A stretch of DNA of 64,000 nucleotides from Neocallimastix lanati (nom. inval.) (Eukaryota; Neocallimastigomycota; Neocallimastigomycetes; Neocallimastigales; Neocallimastigaceae): NCBI GenBank assembly GCA_016946835.1, contig JACVTC010000156.1:140001-204000 (forward strand), in the 5' to 3' direction. Every line of letters begins with the position of its first letter. Within the stretch, counting starts at the first letter, position 1. Positions 49,274 to 60,729 of the stretch are shown here, piece after piece. A program made the translations under genes and the position numbers. The notes below the pieces were generated by a model, which had not been told where the DNA came from, ran no database searches, and was given only the letters and a program-made list of their open reading frames with translations.

Positions 49274-49795
49274 TATCTTTAACAAAATTTTTATTGAATA
49301 TTAAATATAAATTTATAATAAAACCAAAAAAAAAAAAAAAAAAAATTACTAAAAATAATAATAAAAAAAAAAAAAATTAAAATTGCTATAGGTAAAGTAG
49401 TATACGTTTATTTATAAATTAATAAAAATTGCTCTTTTAGATTAATGTTTATTAATATTAACAAAAAGGCAGACAAATGAATAAAAAAAATAGTAACAAA
49501 AATCAAACGAACAAATAAAAAAAATAGTAAAGTCTTAATTTATACCCTAGGTATATTATATATTATTGTTGAAATATATATATAATTAATATTAGATTTT
49601 TTTTAAAAAAATATTTAATATTAATTTTAACAAAAAAAAAAAAAAAAAAAAAATATTAATTTTAACAAAAAAAAAAAAAAAAAAAAAAATAGAAACATAA
49701 ATATAAATTTTAATCAAATTCTATTAATATTTTAATATCAGTCATTTATAATAATCATTTTAATTTAATTATATTCATTTAAATTTAATAATCAA

Positions 49796-50185
49796 AATTA
49801 TAATTAAATTAGTTATAATTCAAATTTAATAAATAATTTTTTAATATTAAGTATTATTTAAATATTTTTATAATTAATTCAAATTTAATAAATAATTTTT
49901 TAATATTAAGTATTATTTAAATATTTTTAATTATTCACATCATTTATATTAATATTTATTTATTTATTTTTTTTTAGTATTGTTTAATTTTTGTTAACAA
50001 TATTAAGTCATTTTTTAATATTACACATTTTGGTTAATCTTTTAATCTTTGATATTTTGTAATTTTTTTAAGTCATTTTTACTATTACACATTTTGGTTA
50101 ATCTTTTAATCTTTGATATTTTGTAATTTTTTTTAAGTCATTTTTACTATTACATATTTGGTTAATCTTTTAATTAATCTTTTTT
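49796..50185. repeat. Two adjacent minisatellites
   Basis: About 49815-49930 holds two copies of a ~60-bp unit (TTCAAATTTAATAAATAATT ... AGTATTATTTAAATATTTTT). About 50004-50180 holds three copies of a ~70-bp unit (AAGTCATTTTT(A)...ATTACACATTTTGGTTAATC...TTTGATATTTTGTAATTT), the third shortened. Confidence 0.8.
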
Positions 50186-50959
50186 TTATAATAAATTTAA
50201 TTTTATATACATGATATAGCTGATATATCTTTTAATTTATTTACTCAACAATTAATTTATCTGTTATTTTTTTTTTTCTTTTTAATTTTTTTTTTATTTT
50301 ATTAATGTACCTCTTAATTTATTTTTATTTAAAATTTTTTTTTTAAATATATTTTGTATATGTATTTTATAAAAACTAATAATTATTTAATAAATAAAAA
50401 ATATACTTTTTATAATTTATTTTATGTATGTTAAATAGTAATGAATAATATTTAAGTTTATAGAAAAAAAGTTAATAAAAATATTATATATATATATATA
50501 TTGATTTTTTCATTTTAAATATCAATAATTATTTTAATATCACTAACTGATCATAACATATTTTTGAAATACTACTTATTATTATTAGTATTAAAGTTTC
50601 ATTACTTTAATAATAAAATAATATAAAGTATTTTTTTTTTTTTTTTTTTTTTTTAAATAATTGATGATATGTTGTACATATCACTAAATGAATGGTAATT
50701 TTTATATTAATATTTTTTTTAATTATGTATAAAAAAAATATGTTCATTTAACGGCATTACTACATGATATATTTAACAATTTAATTTAAATCATTAATAT
50801 ATTTTAATTAAATAAAAAAAAGTATTATAAATTACAAAAAATATATATATCTAATATTTATTATTATTTAAAATTAATTATTTAAAATTAAAACTAGTAG
50901 TATTATGATGATAAACATTTTAATTTAATTTAAATTAATTTTATCATGATAAAATTTAT

Positions 50960-51205
50960 TTTATTATCATTTTAAATTTATTTTTATTTATGTCTATTTC
51001 ATTAAATAACTTTTTTTACTTTATATTAAATAATTATTTTATTAAATATATAAATTTATTTTTATTTATATTTCTTTCATTACATAACTTTTTTTACTTT
51101 ATATTAAATAATTATAATATTAAATATATAAATTTATTTTTATTTATGTCTATTTCACTATTTCATTAAATAACTTTTTTACTTTATATTAAATTAATAT
51201 ATTAT
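50960..51205. repeat. Tandem repeat, ~80-90-bp unit, three copies
   Basis: Three units share TAAATTTATTTTTATTTAT, TCTATTTCATT and AACTTTTTTTACTTTATATT. The array lies in the upstream region of the xylanase gene. Confidence 0.8.
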
Positions 51206-51503
51206 TAAATATAAAGTAAAAAAAAAAAATGTATATAAATACCATAAAATTTCACTTTTCATTTTTTAAAATTCAAATAATTTTTATTAATAGAAATATT
51301 AATATTTTTTTTGATAATAACATTTTTTAATATTATTATTAAAGATATTTGATATATTATTAATAATAATAGTATAAATATATATATATTTTTTTCTATT
51401 TTTAAAAAGTTAAAAAAAAAAAAAAAATAAATATAATTATTGTATTATAATAAATTTTTTGAAAAAATTTATTACTATTTTTAATCTTTTAGTTTTATAA
51501 AAG

Positions 51504-54500
51504 ATGATGAATAAAACAATGAAATTAATAACTGGTACGGTTTTGGCCAGTTTATTTTTAGCAGGTAAAACTTATGCTGTTGATGCCTGTTCTCAAACTC
51601 AACAATTAAGCGGTGGCAGAACTATTTACAACAAGAATGAAACCGGAAGAGGTAATGGAAACTACAGATATGAAATCTGGCGTGATGGTAATGGTGGTGA
51701 ATTAACTCTTTATCCAAAGGATGCTTGTTTCAGAGCTTCCTGGAATAATGCTGGTGACTACTTAGGTCGTGTTGGTCTTGTTTGGGATCAATACATTAAT
51801 TATAAGAATGCTGGTGGTGATATTATTGCTAACTACGCTTACAAGAAGAGTGGTGATGATGGAGGTACATACTCTTACATTGGTATTTACGGTTGGATGG
51901 ATAATCCACAAATCGAATACTATGTTGTTGATGATTGGTTACACAACAGAGGTGCTCCAGGTGGTTCATACATGGGTTCTCAAAGGGGTACCATTACCGT
52001 TGATGGTGGTACATACAAGGTATGGTCTGGTACTCGTACTGGTGCTTCTAAGTGGGGTCAATCTACTTTCACTCAAATCTTCTCTGTTCGTACTTCCCAA
52101 CGTCAATGTGGTCAAATTAATATTTCAGAACATTTCAGACAATGGGAAAAATTAGGTCTTTCAATTGGTTCTGTTATGGAAGCTCAAATTTTAGCTGAAT
52201 CTGGTGGTGGTTCTGGTTATGTTGATTTCACCTATGCTACTGTTGAAATTGGTAGTGGTTCTTCTAGTGGAAATGGAAATGGTAATGGTAACGGTTACGG
52301 TTACCAAAATCCATGGGAACAAGAACAACAAGGACAACAAGGTCAAAGTAGTGGTAGTGTAGATAGTAGTGAAGTTTGTTCACAAACTCAACAATTGAGC
52401 GGTGGCAGAACTATTTACAACAAGAATGAAACCGGAAGAGGTAATGGAAACTACAGATATGAAATCTGGCGTGATGGTAATGGTGGTGAATTAACTCTTT
52501 ATCCAAAGGATGCTTGTTTCAAGGCTTCCTGGAACAACGCTGGTGATTACTTAGGCCGTGTTGGTCTTGTTTGGGATCAATACATTAATTATAAGAATGC
52601 TGGAGGTGATATTATTGCTAAGTATGCTTACAAGAAGAGTGGTGATGATGGAGGTACATACTCTTACATTGGTATTTACGGTTGGATGGATAATCCACAA
52701 ATTGAATACTATGTTGTTGATGATTGGTTACACAACAGAGGTGCTCCAGGTGGTTCATACATGGGTTCTCAAAGGGGTACCATTACTGTTGATGGTGGTA
52801 CATACAAGGTATGGTCTGGTACTCGTACTGGTGCTTCTAAGTGGGGTCAATCTACTTTCACTCAAATCTTCTCTGTTCGTACTTCCCAACGTCAATGTGG
52901 TCAAATTAATATTTCAGAACATTTCAGACAATGGGAAAAATTAGGTCTTTCAATTGGTTCTGTTATGGAAGCTCAAATTTTAGCTGAATCTGGTGGTGGT
53001 TCTGGTTATGTTGATTTCACCTATGCTACTGTTGAAATTGGTAGTGGTTCTTCTAGTGGAAATGGAAATGGTAATGGTAACGGTTACGGTTACCAAAATC
53101 CATGGGAACAAGAACAACAAGGACAACAAGGTCAAAGTAGTGGTAGTGTAGATAGTAGTGAAGTTTGTTCACAAACTCAACAATTGAGCGGTGGCAGAAC
53201 TATTTACAACAAGAACGAAACTGGAAGAGGTAATGGAAACTACAGATATGAAATCTGGCGTGATGGTAATGGTGGTGAATTAACTCTTTATCCAAAGGAT
53301 GCCTGTTTCAAGGCTTCCTGGAACAACGCTGGTGATTACTTAGGCCGTGTTGGTCTTGTTTGGGATCAATACATTAATTATAAGAATGCTGGAGGTGATA
53401 TTATTGCTAAGTATGCTTACAAGAAGAGTGGTGATGATGGAGGTACATACTCTTACATTGGTATTTACGGTTGGATGGATAATCCACAAATTGAATACTA
53501 TGTTGTTGATGATTGGTTACACAACAGAGGTGCTCCAGGTGGTTCATACATGGGTTCTCAAAAAGGTACCATTACTGTTGATGGTGGTACATACAAGGTA
53601 TGGTCTGGTACTCGTACTGGTGCTTCTAAGTGGGGTCAATCTACTTTCACTCAAATCTTCTCTGTTCGTACTTCCCAACGTCAATGTGGTCAAATTAATA
53701 TTTCAGAACATTTCAGACAATGGGAAAAATTAGGTCTTACAATTGGTTCTGTAATGGAAGCTCAATTATTGGCTGAATCTGGTGGTGGTTCTGGTTATGT
53801 TGATTTCACCTATGCTACTGTTGAAATTGGTAGTGGTTCTTCTAGTGGAAATGGTAGTGGAAATGGTAATGGTGGTAGCTGTTGGTCTACTAGATTAGGT
53901 TATCCATGCTGTACTAACAACTCTCAAGTTTACTTCGTTGATGATAATGGTTCTTGGGGTATTCAAAATGATGACTGGTGTGGTATTGTTAAAACAGGTA
54001 ATGGTAATGGTAATGGTAATGGTGGTAGCTGTTGGTCTACTAGATTAGGTTATCCATGCTGTACTAACAACTCACAAGTCTTCTTTGTTGATGGAGATGG
54101 ACAATGGGGTATTCAAAATGGTGACTGGTGTGGTATTCAAACCAGTAATCAGAGCAGTCAAAATCCAAGCCAAGGTAATCAATATCCAAGCCAAGGCAAT
54201 CAATATCCAAGCCAAGGTAACCAAAATTCACAACAATCTTCTTACCCAAAGGGTACCGGTATGCAATTCTACAGTCAATGTAAGAATCCAAATCAATGGG
54301 CTATGACTTTTGATGATGGACCAACCCAATATGCTGATGCTATTTTAGATCTCTTAAAGGAAAGAGGTGTTAAGGCTACTTTCTTCGTACTTGGTAGAAT
54401 GTACATGAGTTCTACTGATTATAATTGGTCAAGAATTGTTAAGAGAATGTATGATGAAGGTCATGTTGTTGCTTCACACACTTACAGTCACCAGGATTTA

Positions 54501-54902
54501 ACTTCTATTTCTTACCAAGAAATTAGAAATGAAATGAAACAACTTGAAGATGCTGTTTACTCTGCTATTGGTAAGAAGCCAGCCTTCATGCGTCCACCAT
54601 ATGGTTCTGGTAATGGTAACCAAAATGTCATACAGGCTCTTAGTGACGCTGGTTACCATGCTGCTATTACTTGGAACATTGATTCTGGTGATTGGGATAA
54701 CAAGGATATTAACTATGCTAAAAATGTTTTCAGCAGTCAGGCCTATGGTCAAGGTGTTATTTCCTTAAATCACTTACAATACAATGGTAGTACCAAAGAC
54801 AGTATTATCGCTTTAGCTAAGGCTGAAATGGATATTATGATTGGTAAAGGTTACAAGATGGTTACCATGGAAGAATGTCTTGGTATGAGTGCCTACCAAT
54901 AA
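51504..54902 (+). CDS. Cellulosomal xylanase-deacetylase: GH11 x3, dockerin x2, CE4
   Basis: A complete 1132-residue frame with a signal peptide (about 1-25, cleaved after TYA). Three GH11 endo-1,4-xylanase domains follow at about 28-252, 291-515 and 554-778. Each has the EYYVV nucleophile Glu (138, 401, 664) and the acid/base Glu of ILAESGGGSG-type strands (232, 495, 758). They are joined by Gly/Asn/Gln linkers. Two fungal dockerin (CBM10-like) modules follow at ~791-828 and ~841-878 (SCWSTRLGYPCCTNNSQV ... DDWCGI), then a PSQGNQY linker. The C-terminal CE4/NodB deacetylase starts at about 917, with TFDDGP at 935-940, HTYSH at 992-996 (metal ligands with Asp938) and RPPYG at 1030-1034. The enzyme would cut xylan and remove acetyl groups (chitin deacetylase is the alternative for CE4), docked to the fungal cellulosome. 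The repeat unit is exactly 789 nt, nearly identical between copies. It is intronless, which fits the bacterial origin often proposed for these enzymes. Confidence 0.95.
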   Translation: MMNKTMKLITGTVLASLFLAGKTYAVDACSQTQQLSGGRTIYNKNETGRGNGNYRYEIWRDGNGGELTLYPKDACFRASWNNAGDYLGRVGLVWDQYINYKNAGGDIIANYAYKKSGDDGGTYSYIGIYGWMDNPQIEYYVVDDWLHNRGAPGGSYMGSQRGTITVDGGTYKVWSGTRTGASKWGQSTFTQIFSVRTSQRQCGQINISEHFRQWEKLGLSIGSVMEAQILAESGGGSGYVDFTYATVEIGSGSSSGNGNGNGNGYGYQNPWEQEQQGQQGQSSGSVDSSEVCSQTQQLSGGRTIYNKNETGRGNGNYRYEIWRDGNGGELTLYPKDACFKASWNNAGDYLGRVGLVWDQYINYKNAGGDIIAKYAYKKSGDDGGTYSYIGIYGWMDNPQIEYYVVDDWLHNRGAPGGSYMGSQRGTITVDGGTYKVWSGTRTGASKWGQSTFTQIFSVRTSQRQCGQINISEHFRQWEKLGLSIGSVMEAQILAESGGGSGYVDFTYATVEIGSGSSSGNGNGNGNGYGYQNPWEQEQQGQQGQSSGSVDSSEVCSQTQQLSGGRTIYNKNETGRGNGNYRYEIWRDGNGGELTLYPKDACFKASWNNAGDYLGRVGLVWDQYINYKNAGGDIIAKYAYKKSGDDGGTYSYIGIYGWMDNPQIEYYVVDDWLHNRGAPGGSYMGSQKGTITVDGGTYKVWSGTRTGASKWGQSTFTQIFSVRTSQRQCGQINISEHFRQWEKLGLTIGSVMEAQLLAESGGGSGYVDFTYATVEIGSGSSSGNGSGNGNGGSCWSTRLGYPCCTNNSQVYFVDDNGSWGIQNDDWCGIVKTGNGNGNGNGGSCWSTRLGYPCCTNNSQVFFVDGDGQWGIQNGDWCGIQTSNQSSQNPSQGNQYPSQGNQYPSQGNQNSQQSSYPKGTGMQFYSQCKNPNQWAMTFDDGPTQYADAILDLLKERGVKATFFVLGRMYMSSTDYNWSRIVKRMYDEGHVVASHTYSHQDLTSISYQEIRNEMKQLEDAVYSAIGKKPAFMRPPYGSGNGNQNVIQALSDAGYHAAITWNIDSGDWDNKDINYAKNVFSSQAYGQGVISLNHLQYNGSTKDSIIALAKAEMDIMIGKGYKMVTMEECLGMSAYQ

Positions 54903-55599
54903 ATTGCTTAATTATTGAGTATATTATTTTATTTTTTTTTTATAAAAATAGAAAAAATATAATATAAAATTTATTTAAAGAAGAAAATAAAAAAATAAAA
55001 TAATATATATATATATAAATAAAAAAAAATAAAATTTAAAGTAAAAAAATAAAATTTAAAGAAAAAAAATAAAACATAAAAAAAAAAAAAATAAAAAATA
55101 AGGAAAAAAAAAAAGATAAAGAAAAATAAAAAATAAAAAATAAGGAAATAAGAAGAATAAAAAAAAATTAAAAAGTTAAAAAATAAGGAAAAAAGAAAGA
55201 TAAAAAAAAAAGTTTTTTTTTTCTTTATTTTTGTTATTAAAATTTACATAATTTGAGGTAAAATAAAGTATAAACTCACTTATTTGTACCTTAATTGTAC
55301 AAATTATAAAAAATTATTTTGTATATAAAATAAATAAAAAAAAAAGATAAATAAATAATAATAAAAAAAAAAAATTAATTAATTAATTAAAGAATTAATA
55401 TATTAAAAATTTAATATTGAGTGTGATTTAGATTTTAATTTTAAGTTAAAGTAAAAGTAGATATGATATGGGTCAGTATATTTTTAATTGTAAATTAGAA
55501 ATATGGTGATATAGTTTTCAAGTCTCATGATTATATATAATTTTTAATGAAAAATTTAGATATATATTTGATAATGTATTTTAGTTTTAGGATTTTTTT
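54903..55599. other. Intergenic, A-rich 3' flank of the xylanase gene
   Basis: The first ~300 bp are a degenerate A-rich array (AATAAAA, AAGGAAAAAA units). Beyond 55400 the composition is more mixed, and the start of LINE copy 3 may lie further left than annotated. Confidence 0.5.
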
Positions 55600-56404
55600 T
55601 TTTTTTTTTTTTGGATTGAACTTATTAAATATGGATTCAAACTTGATGTGAAACCTTATGTATAAAGTAAATTAGTATCAGAAGATTGCCCAACATATTG
55701 CCCATATTGTGGAGTAAATAACAGCATATCTAGTTTAATACATTGAATACTTTTATATCTTAAATTTGAAGAGTTTAGATAACAATTCCTCAGAGATGGG
55801 TTGATGGAAAAGAAATAACCTATATCAAATATACTAATTACAGTTTTTTGTAATTCTGATGATAATCGACGGTTATCTTTTCTTAAGTGGCTTCTAGTAT
55901 AAAGAGAGAAAATTGGAGTTCTGGAAGATTGTAAAGAGTGAACCTGATGTTTTATGTTGTTTTAAACTGGATATAACATTAGAATTGTATAATTAATAAT
56001 ATCTTTCAATCACTTTCGAGGCATTTTTTCCAGATTTCATATTTTATAGGGTTTGTGAAATTCCATATTAATGTTATACCTATTGTGATTATTGTTTTTA
56101 TATTATGATCAATATGTAAATCATTAGACCTACCGTTGCTGTTGTCAAGAACGTCGGACGTCGAAATGATAAAGCCAAGGAGATATTCTGATATAGATTC
56201 AAATGATAATTTTTATCCACATGGAGCTATCATTGATGAATGAGAAGAGTTAGAGGTCATTTCGTCCTCGAAACTCATAATTTAATTTTTTTTTTTTTTT
56301 TAATATTAATGTAAAAATTTTTATGTATTCTATTTTCATGTTTTTTTTAATAAATATTATTAAATATAAAGTTTATTCCGAGTCTAAGAAAAAAAAAAAA
56401 AAAA
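55600..56404 (+). mobile_element. Decayed non-LTR retrotransposon (LINE) copy 3
   Basis: Aligns with copy 2 from about 55613 (TGGATTGAACTTATTAAATA; translated WIELIKYGFKLDV). The SEDCP-xx-CPYCGV knuckle is near 55680-55710, and the ACCTACCGTTG ... GTCGAAATGATAA block near 56130. The tail is AAAGTTTATTCCGAGTCTAAG plus 16-17 A at about 56388-56404. There are many stops and frameshifts. No convincing target-site duplication was found. It is older than copies 1 and 2. Confidence 0.8.
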
Positions 56405-57203
56405 GATTAAAATAAAATAAATAATTATTAATTATACAAATAATTTTTTTTTTTAAACTTTTAATAAAGTTAAAATAACTTATAAAGAAAAAAAAATTAT
56501 TTTTTAGGAATACCAAGGTACATATTAAATAATTTATAACAGGAATATTGAAATTTTATAAAAAAAAATTTTTTTTTAAAGTTTTTGGGTTTATAAATTT
56601 TAATTAAAATTTTAAATTATTGTATAAAAAAAAAAAAAAGGGATAAAAATTACACCATTATACTTTAAAAAGTTTAAATATTTTAATTTTAATTAAAATT
56701 AGATAAATTTCAGTTTAAAAAAAAAAAAAAAAACATTTAATAATAAAATTAAATAGAAATTAAAATTAATTTTTTTTTTTTTTTTATTTTATTTTAGTGA
56801 TAATAAAATTATTTTTTTTAATAATATTGTTTAAAAAAATAAATGTATATTTAACTTTAGATAGTAAATTTGTTAATATTTATTATTAAAAAAATAATAG
56901 CCATATATAAAAGTTTAAAAACAGATCCATTAAAAAAAAAAAAATAAAAAAAAAAAAAAAAAAGAGCTAAAATTAAAATATAAATTTTATTTAAAAGAGA
57001 ATAATAAAAGAAACTAAAATTTAATTTTTTTTTTGTTAAATCTTAAATATATGTTATTATATATATAAATTTATTTAATATAAATCATTCAAAAATTTTA
57101 TTAATAATTAATGCTAATATAAATATTAAACTTTATAATGATATATGATTTATTGTTCAATAAAATTATAGTAAATAATCCTAAAAATATATGTTAAAAT
57201 TTA

Positions 57204-57236
<33 letters not shown>

Positions 57237-57618
57237 AATAAAAAACAAAACAAAACTTTTAATTATATTAAATATTGAAAATTGATTATAAAATCAATTT
57301 TTAAAAAATTAAAATAACAAAAAAAAAAAAAATTTAATATTTATATATAAAGTCTTTAAATATTGGAAAAAAAAAAAGTTTAAATATCTTTAAGTAATTT
57401 AGTTTCTATATCAAGATATATAAAAATTGAATAAAATTTATGGAAAATAAAATAAAATAATAATTATAATTTATTATTAATCTTTTTTAAACTTTTTATA
57501 TATTTAAATTTTTTAATTATACAAATTAAATCTATTAAAGTTATTAAATTTCAAACTTCAAAGAAATTCCTTTAAATATATTATATTCCAATAAAATGAA
57601 TTTTTATCCTTATACAAT

Positions 57619-57657
<39 letters not shown>

Positions 57658-57981
57658 CATCTACAATTATACATATAAATTCAAATATTATATTACAAAT
57701 TTATATATATATATATATTATTCTTAATATTTCATAAATGTTTCTTTTTCATAATATTTTTATATAAAATATATATACATACATATATATATATATTTTA
57801 TTTCATTTTATTTTCATTTTATTTTTTATTTTATTTTTATTTTTTATTTTTTTTTTTTTTGAAATAATGATATATATACATTTATTTTCTATTATTTCTA
57901 ATATACATTTTATACAATAAACACTTTTTTTTATTTTGTATTTTAACAATTTGTTTTAATTAAAATTTATTAAGGAACTAC
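56405..57981. other. Intergenic A/T-rich DNA, no gene seen
   Basis: A and T homopolymers throughout (poly(A) at about 57205-57233, poly(T) at about 57620-57652), (AT)n and (TTTTA)n. The region just right of 57800 is the 3' flank of the minus-strand gene. No coding sequence recognised. Confidence 0.6.
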
Positions 57982-58692
57982 TTAAAATAAAATGAAAGAT
58001 ACTAATAAACTTGAGATAATAAGTAAAGTTGTATTCATTTTAGTAATGAAAGCATCACTTTTTTCTTTTTCAGAAGCTTCATCTTCAATTTTGGCACATT
58101 CTTTTAATTCATTCATATATTTAGAATATAATTGTTCATCTTCATTAGAAATGGAAATTAAGGATGCGGAAAAAGTCTTGTCCTTAAGATTTTCTTTAGT
58201 AGTTTTGTAGGAAATTATCATTTTATAGTAGTTATAGAGTGATTTTGCACATGGTTCAGATTTACAAGAATCCTCAACCACTTTTTTCAAATCATCTTCC
58301 TTTGGTGATTTTGTGAAAGAAATTAAATCAAGTTCAGAGTCAAAGACTGGACATAAACCAGTTTCAGATCCTTCATTCTTAGTACAATATAATTCCATAT
58401 AAGTTGATCCTAATTTTACAGGTAATTCTAAAATATTTTTATAATCTCCAGCAACATTACAGCCTTTAGCAGATAAAGGATTTTTCAACCAATTTGTACA
58501 TTTTTCTGTTTTAAAAGTTTTACATATTTCATCTTGATTACTGCCTATTTCGGGAGTATAACAATTCAAATTATCTAATATATCAGTTGAACATACTTCA
58601 TATCCATCCATATCATTTCTTTTCATGTAGGGATTAGCAAAAATGGAAGTAGTAGATGCTAAAGTAATTAAAACTAAAGATAATAATTTCAT
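57982..58692 (-). CDS. Secreted Cys-rich protein, probably GPI-anchored, function unknown
   Basis: A complete 236-residue frame with a classic signal peptide (about 1-19, MKLLSLVLITLASTTSIFA) followed by NPYMKRND, where Lys24-Arg25 could be a Kex2 site. The mature part has ten Cys (34, 44, 57, 65, 78, 103, 114, 143, 148, 199), an even number that fits five disulfides. A Lys/Glu-rich, probably helical region covers ~125-215. It ends in a hydrophobic segment (221-236, TTLLIISSLLVSFILF) typical of a GPI-attachment signal, preceded by small/polar residues. Such proteins are common surface proteins in fungi. I do not recognise the family. Intronless, isolated gene. Confidence 0.8.
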   Translation of the reverse strand: MKLLSLVLITLASTTSIFANPYMKRNDMDGYEVCSTDILDNLNCYTPEIGSNQDEICKTFKTEKCTNWLKNPLSAKGCNVAGDYKNILELPVKLGSTYMELYCTKNEGSETGLCPVFDSELDLISFTKSPKEDDLKKVVEDSCKSEPCAKSLYNYYKMIISYKTTKENLKDKTFSASLISISNEDEQLYSKYMNELKECAKIEDEASEKEKSDAFITKMNTTLLIISSLLVSFILF

Positions 58693-59084
58693 TTTTTTTT
58701 ATTTGAAAAATTTAATTTAATTAGTAAACAAAAAAATAAAAGCGAATACGCACACCCCAAAAAAAAAAGAAATAAATATATATATATATATAATTAACTA
58801 TTTTAATTTAGAATATATATATTTATATATATTTATATATATTTATTAAATTAAATAAAATTTTTATAAAAATAAAATATATTTTTGAATAAATAAGAAA
58901 ATTTTCTCTTTTATATTTTTATTTTTATATTTTTATTTTATTTTATTTTATTTTTTTTAATTTTAATTATATTAATAATTGATAAGGAATAATCAAAAGT
59001 CTTTATTATAATTATAATTCAATTTTATTTATTATTATTTTATAAATTTTTATGCAAAATTGAAAATGTTAATAAAATTCCGAA
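58693..59084. other. Short A/T-rich promoter-side spacer
   Basis: 5' flank of the Cys-rich protein gene. A small mixed patch, GCGAATACGCACACCCC, lies at about 58741-58757. Nothing else recognised. Confidence 0.5.
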
Positions 59085-59320
59085 AGCGTATTAATTTAGA
59101 GTTTAGAAATATATTTTAGGAATCAATCTTTTTTTGAAAGAGGTTCCAATATTTTAATTGTAATAATTTTAAATGTAATTAATAAAGAATAATATGTCAA
59201 CTTTGAGAAGTTATCAAACTTAAATTAAAGAATAATATGTCAACTTTGAGAAGTTATCAAACTTAAATTAAAGAATAATATGTCAACTTTGAGAAGTTAT
59301 CAAACTTATATTTATAATAA
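59085..59320. repeat. Dispersed repeat family, copy 2 left part, with 43-bp tandem repeat
   Basis: Matches 2870-3060 (GAGTTTAG(A/G)AATAT, GGAATCAATC, GAGGTTCC). Inside it, at 59184-59308, a 43-bp unit (AAAGAATAATATGTCAACTT...) is repeated almost three times. Copy 1 has the corresponding sequence only once. Confidence 0.6.
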
Positions 59321-59672
59321 TTTATGTTTAATATAAATAAAGATAATAGATATAATAGATGAAGAATAGAATAAAAGAAAATTATCTATCATAATAATCA
59401 ATTCTTATTAAATTAATCGTATTCATTATATATATTATTTTATTTTTTATTTTTAACTTTTTTATGAAATTATTTCTTTAATTCATTAGATAATTGTCAA
59501 TTAATTAAAATTAAAAAAAAATGACAAAACGAAAATATAATTATTTATTATATTTTAGAGAATTATATATTGATGAGTAATGAAATATTTTTTGAAAGAA
59601 AATATAAAGTTTTTCCAATTGTATAAAGATAATAAAGTTTATAAAAAAAAAAATTAAAATTTTAAAATAATA

Positions 59673-59718
<46 letters not shown>

Positions 59719-59776
59719 TTATATTCTGGAAATAAATAAATAAATAAAAAATGAATTAAAATTATAATAATAATAA

Positions 59777-59838
<62 letters not shown>

Positions 59839-60303
59839 TAAATATAAAAAGCTATTTACTATTTTAAAAATTGACATTCATATTTTAATAAAGAGATATT
59901 TATTAATAGAAGACTAGAAGACTAATTTGGAGTCCATACTCTAATGTATATTCTTGTACAATCTAATGTAGAATGTTAATTGAGAAATATTTACAATGTT
60001 AATTTTTATCTCTTTTATTAATATTGTAATATTATTCCAATAATGAATAAAAATTAAATATATAGAGAAATTTAATACGATTTATAAATATCTTAAATAT
60101 ATTATTTATAATGTAATAATAATGAAAATTTTTGTTAGAATATGAAGAACAAAAATTAATCTTATTTAAAAATTGATTATAATGAATATTACATATGTAA
60201 AAAAAAAAAAAAGGAAAAAAAATTACATATTTATACAATTTCTTATGTTAAATTAATAATTATATGTATTATTTATTAAAATTTCCTGTTTATAATAATT
60301 ATA

Positions 60304-60334
<31 letters not shown>

Positions 60335-60729
60335 TACTTTCATATTATTAGCATACATGAATATATATTACTAAATATGAAATAAAGTTTTTTAATACAA
60401 TTTATAATATAAAAAATTTTACTTAACAGGAATAACAACTAGAATTATTGAATTCATGTACTTTTTTTCATAAAAAGTTAATAAAGCTTTTTTAAATTTA
60501 GATTTAATTGTGGATTTTTTTTTTTTTAATGTTATAGATGAATATTATATAATAAAATTATATTGAAAAAATATTAAACATAGTAATTGATATAATAATT
60601 TATATATATAAATATATAAATATATAAATGTGTAAATATATAAATATAATTTAAAAATAATTAAAAAAATATAAAAATATATATTTAAAAATTATTTAAA
60701 AAAAACATCAAAATAAATACCTCCTGAAT
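59321..60729. other. Intergenic A/T-rich DNA separating the two parts of repeat copy 2
   Basis: Contains a poly(T) run of about 54 nt at 59779-59832 and another of about 25-27 nt near 59678-59703, and (ATAAATAT) tracts near 60600-60650. No gene recognised; the 68-codon frame at 60032-60238 is Phe/Ile/Asn-rich chance. Confidence 0.5.

Larger units (their letters stand above)
43571..51503. other. Eight-kilobase gene-poor A/T-rich region
   Basis: No gene recognised on either strand. Contents include an (AAAT)n array at about 43757-43822, AATAAATA arrays at 44165-44250, and a mixed-composition patch at 45250-45430 (GGACTGG, ATCCAGAC) without readable coding. There is also a duplicated patch AAATTATTTTTATAAATGTT at 46457 and 46505, and (ATAAATAT)n around 47080-47280. 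Another mixed patch lies at 49050-49225. Tandem repeats are listed separately. The last ~300 bp lead into the xylanase gene; a TATATAAATACC at about 51232 could be its TATA box, but such strings are common here. Confidence 0.5.

Noticed and set aside
51909-51930. Possible loss of the GH11 nucleophile, because the sequence reads EYYVVDDW rather than EYYVVE.
   Set aside because: In GH11 the nucleophile is the Glu of the EYY motif, which is present in all three domains; Asp at the later position is normal in the family.
51769-53733. Three 128-codon + strand frames spaced 789 nt apart.
   Set aside because: Out-of-frame shadows of the three GH11 repeats; their regular spacing simply mirrors the repeat period.
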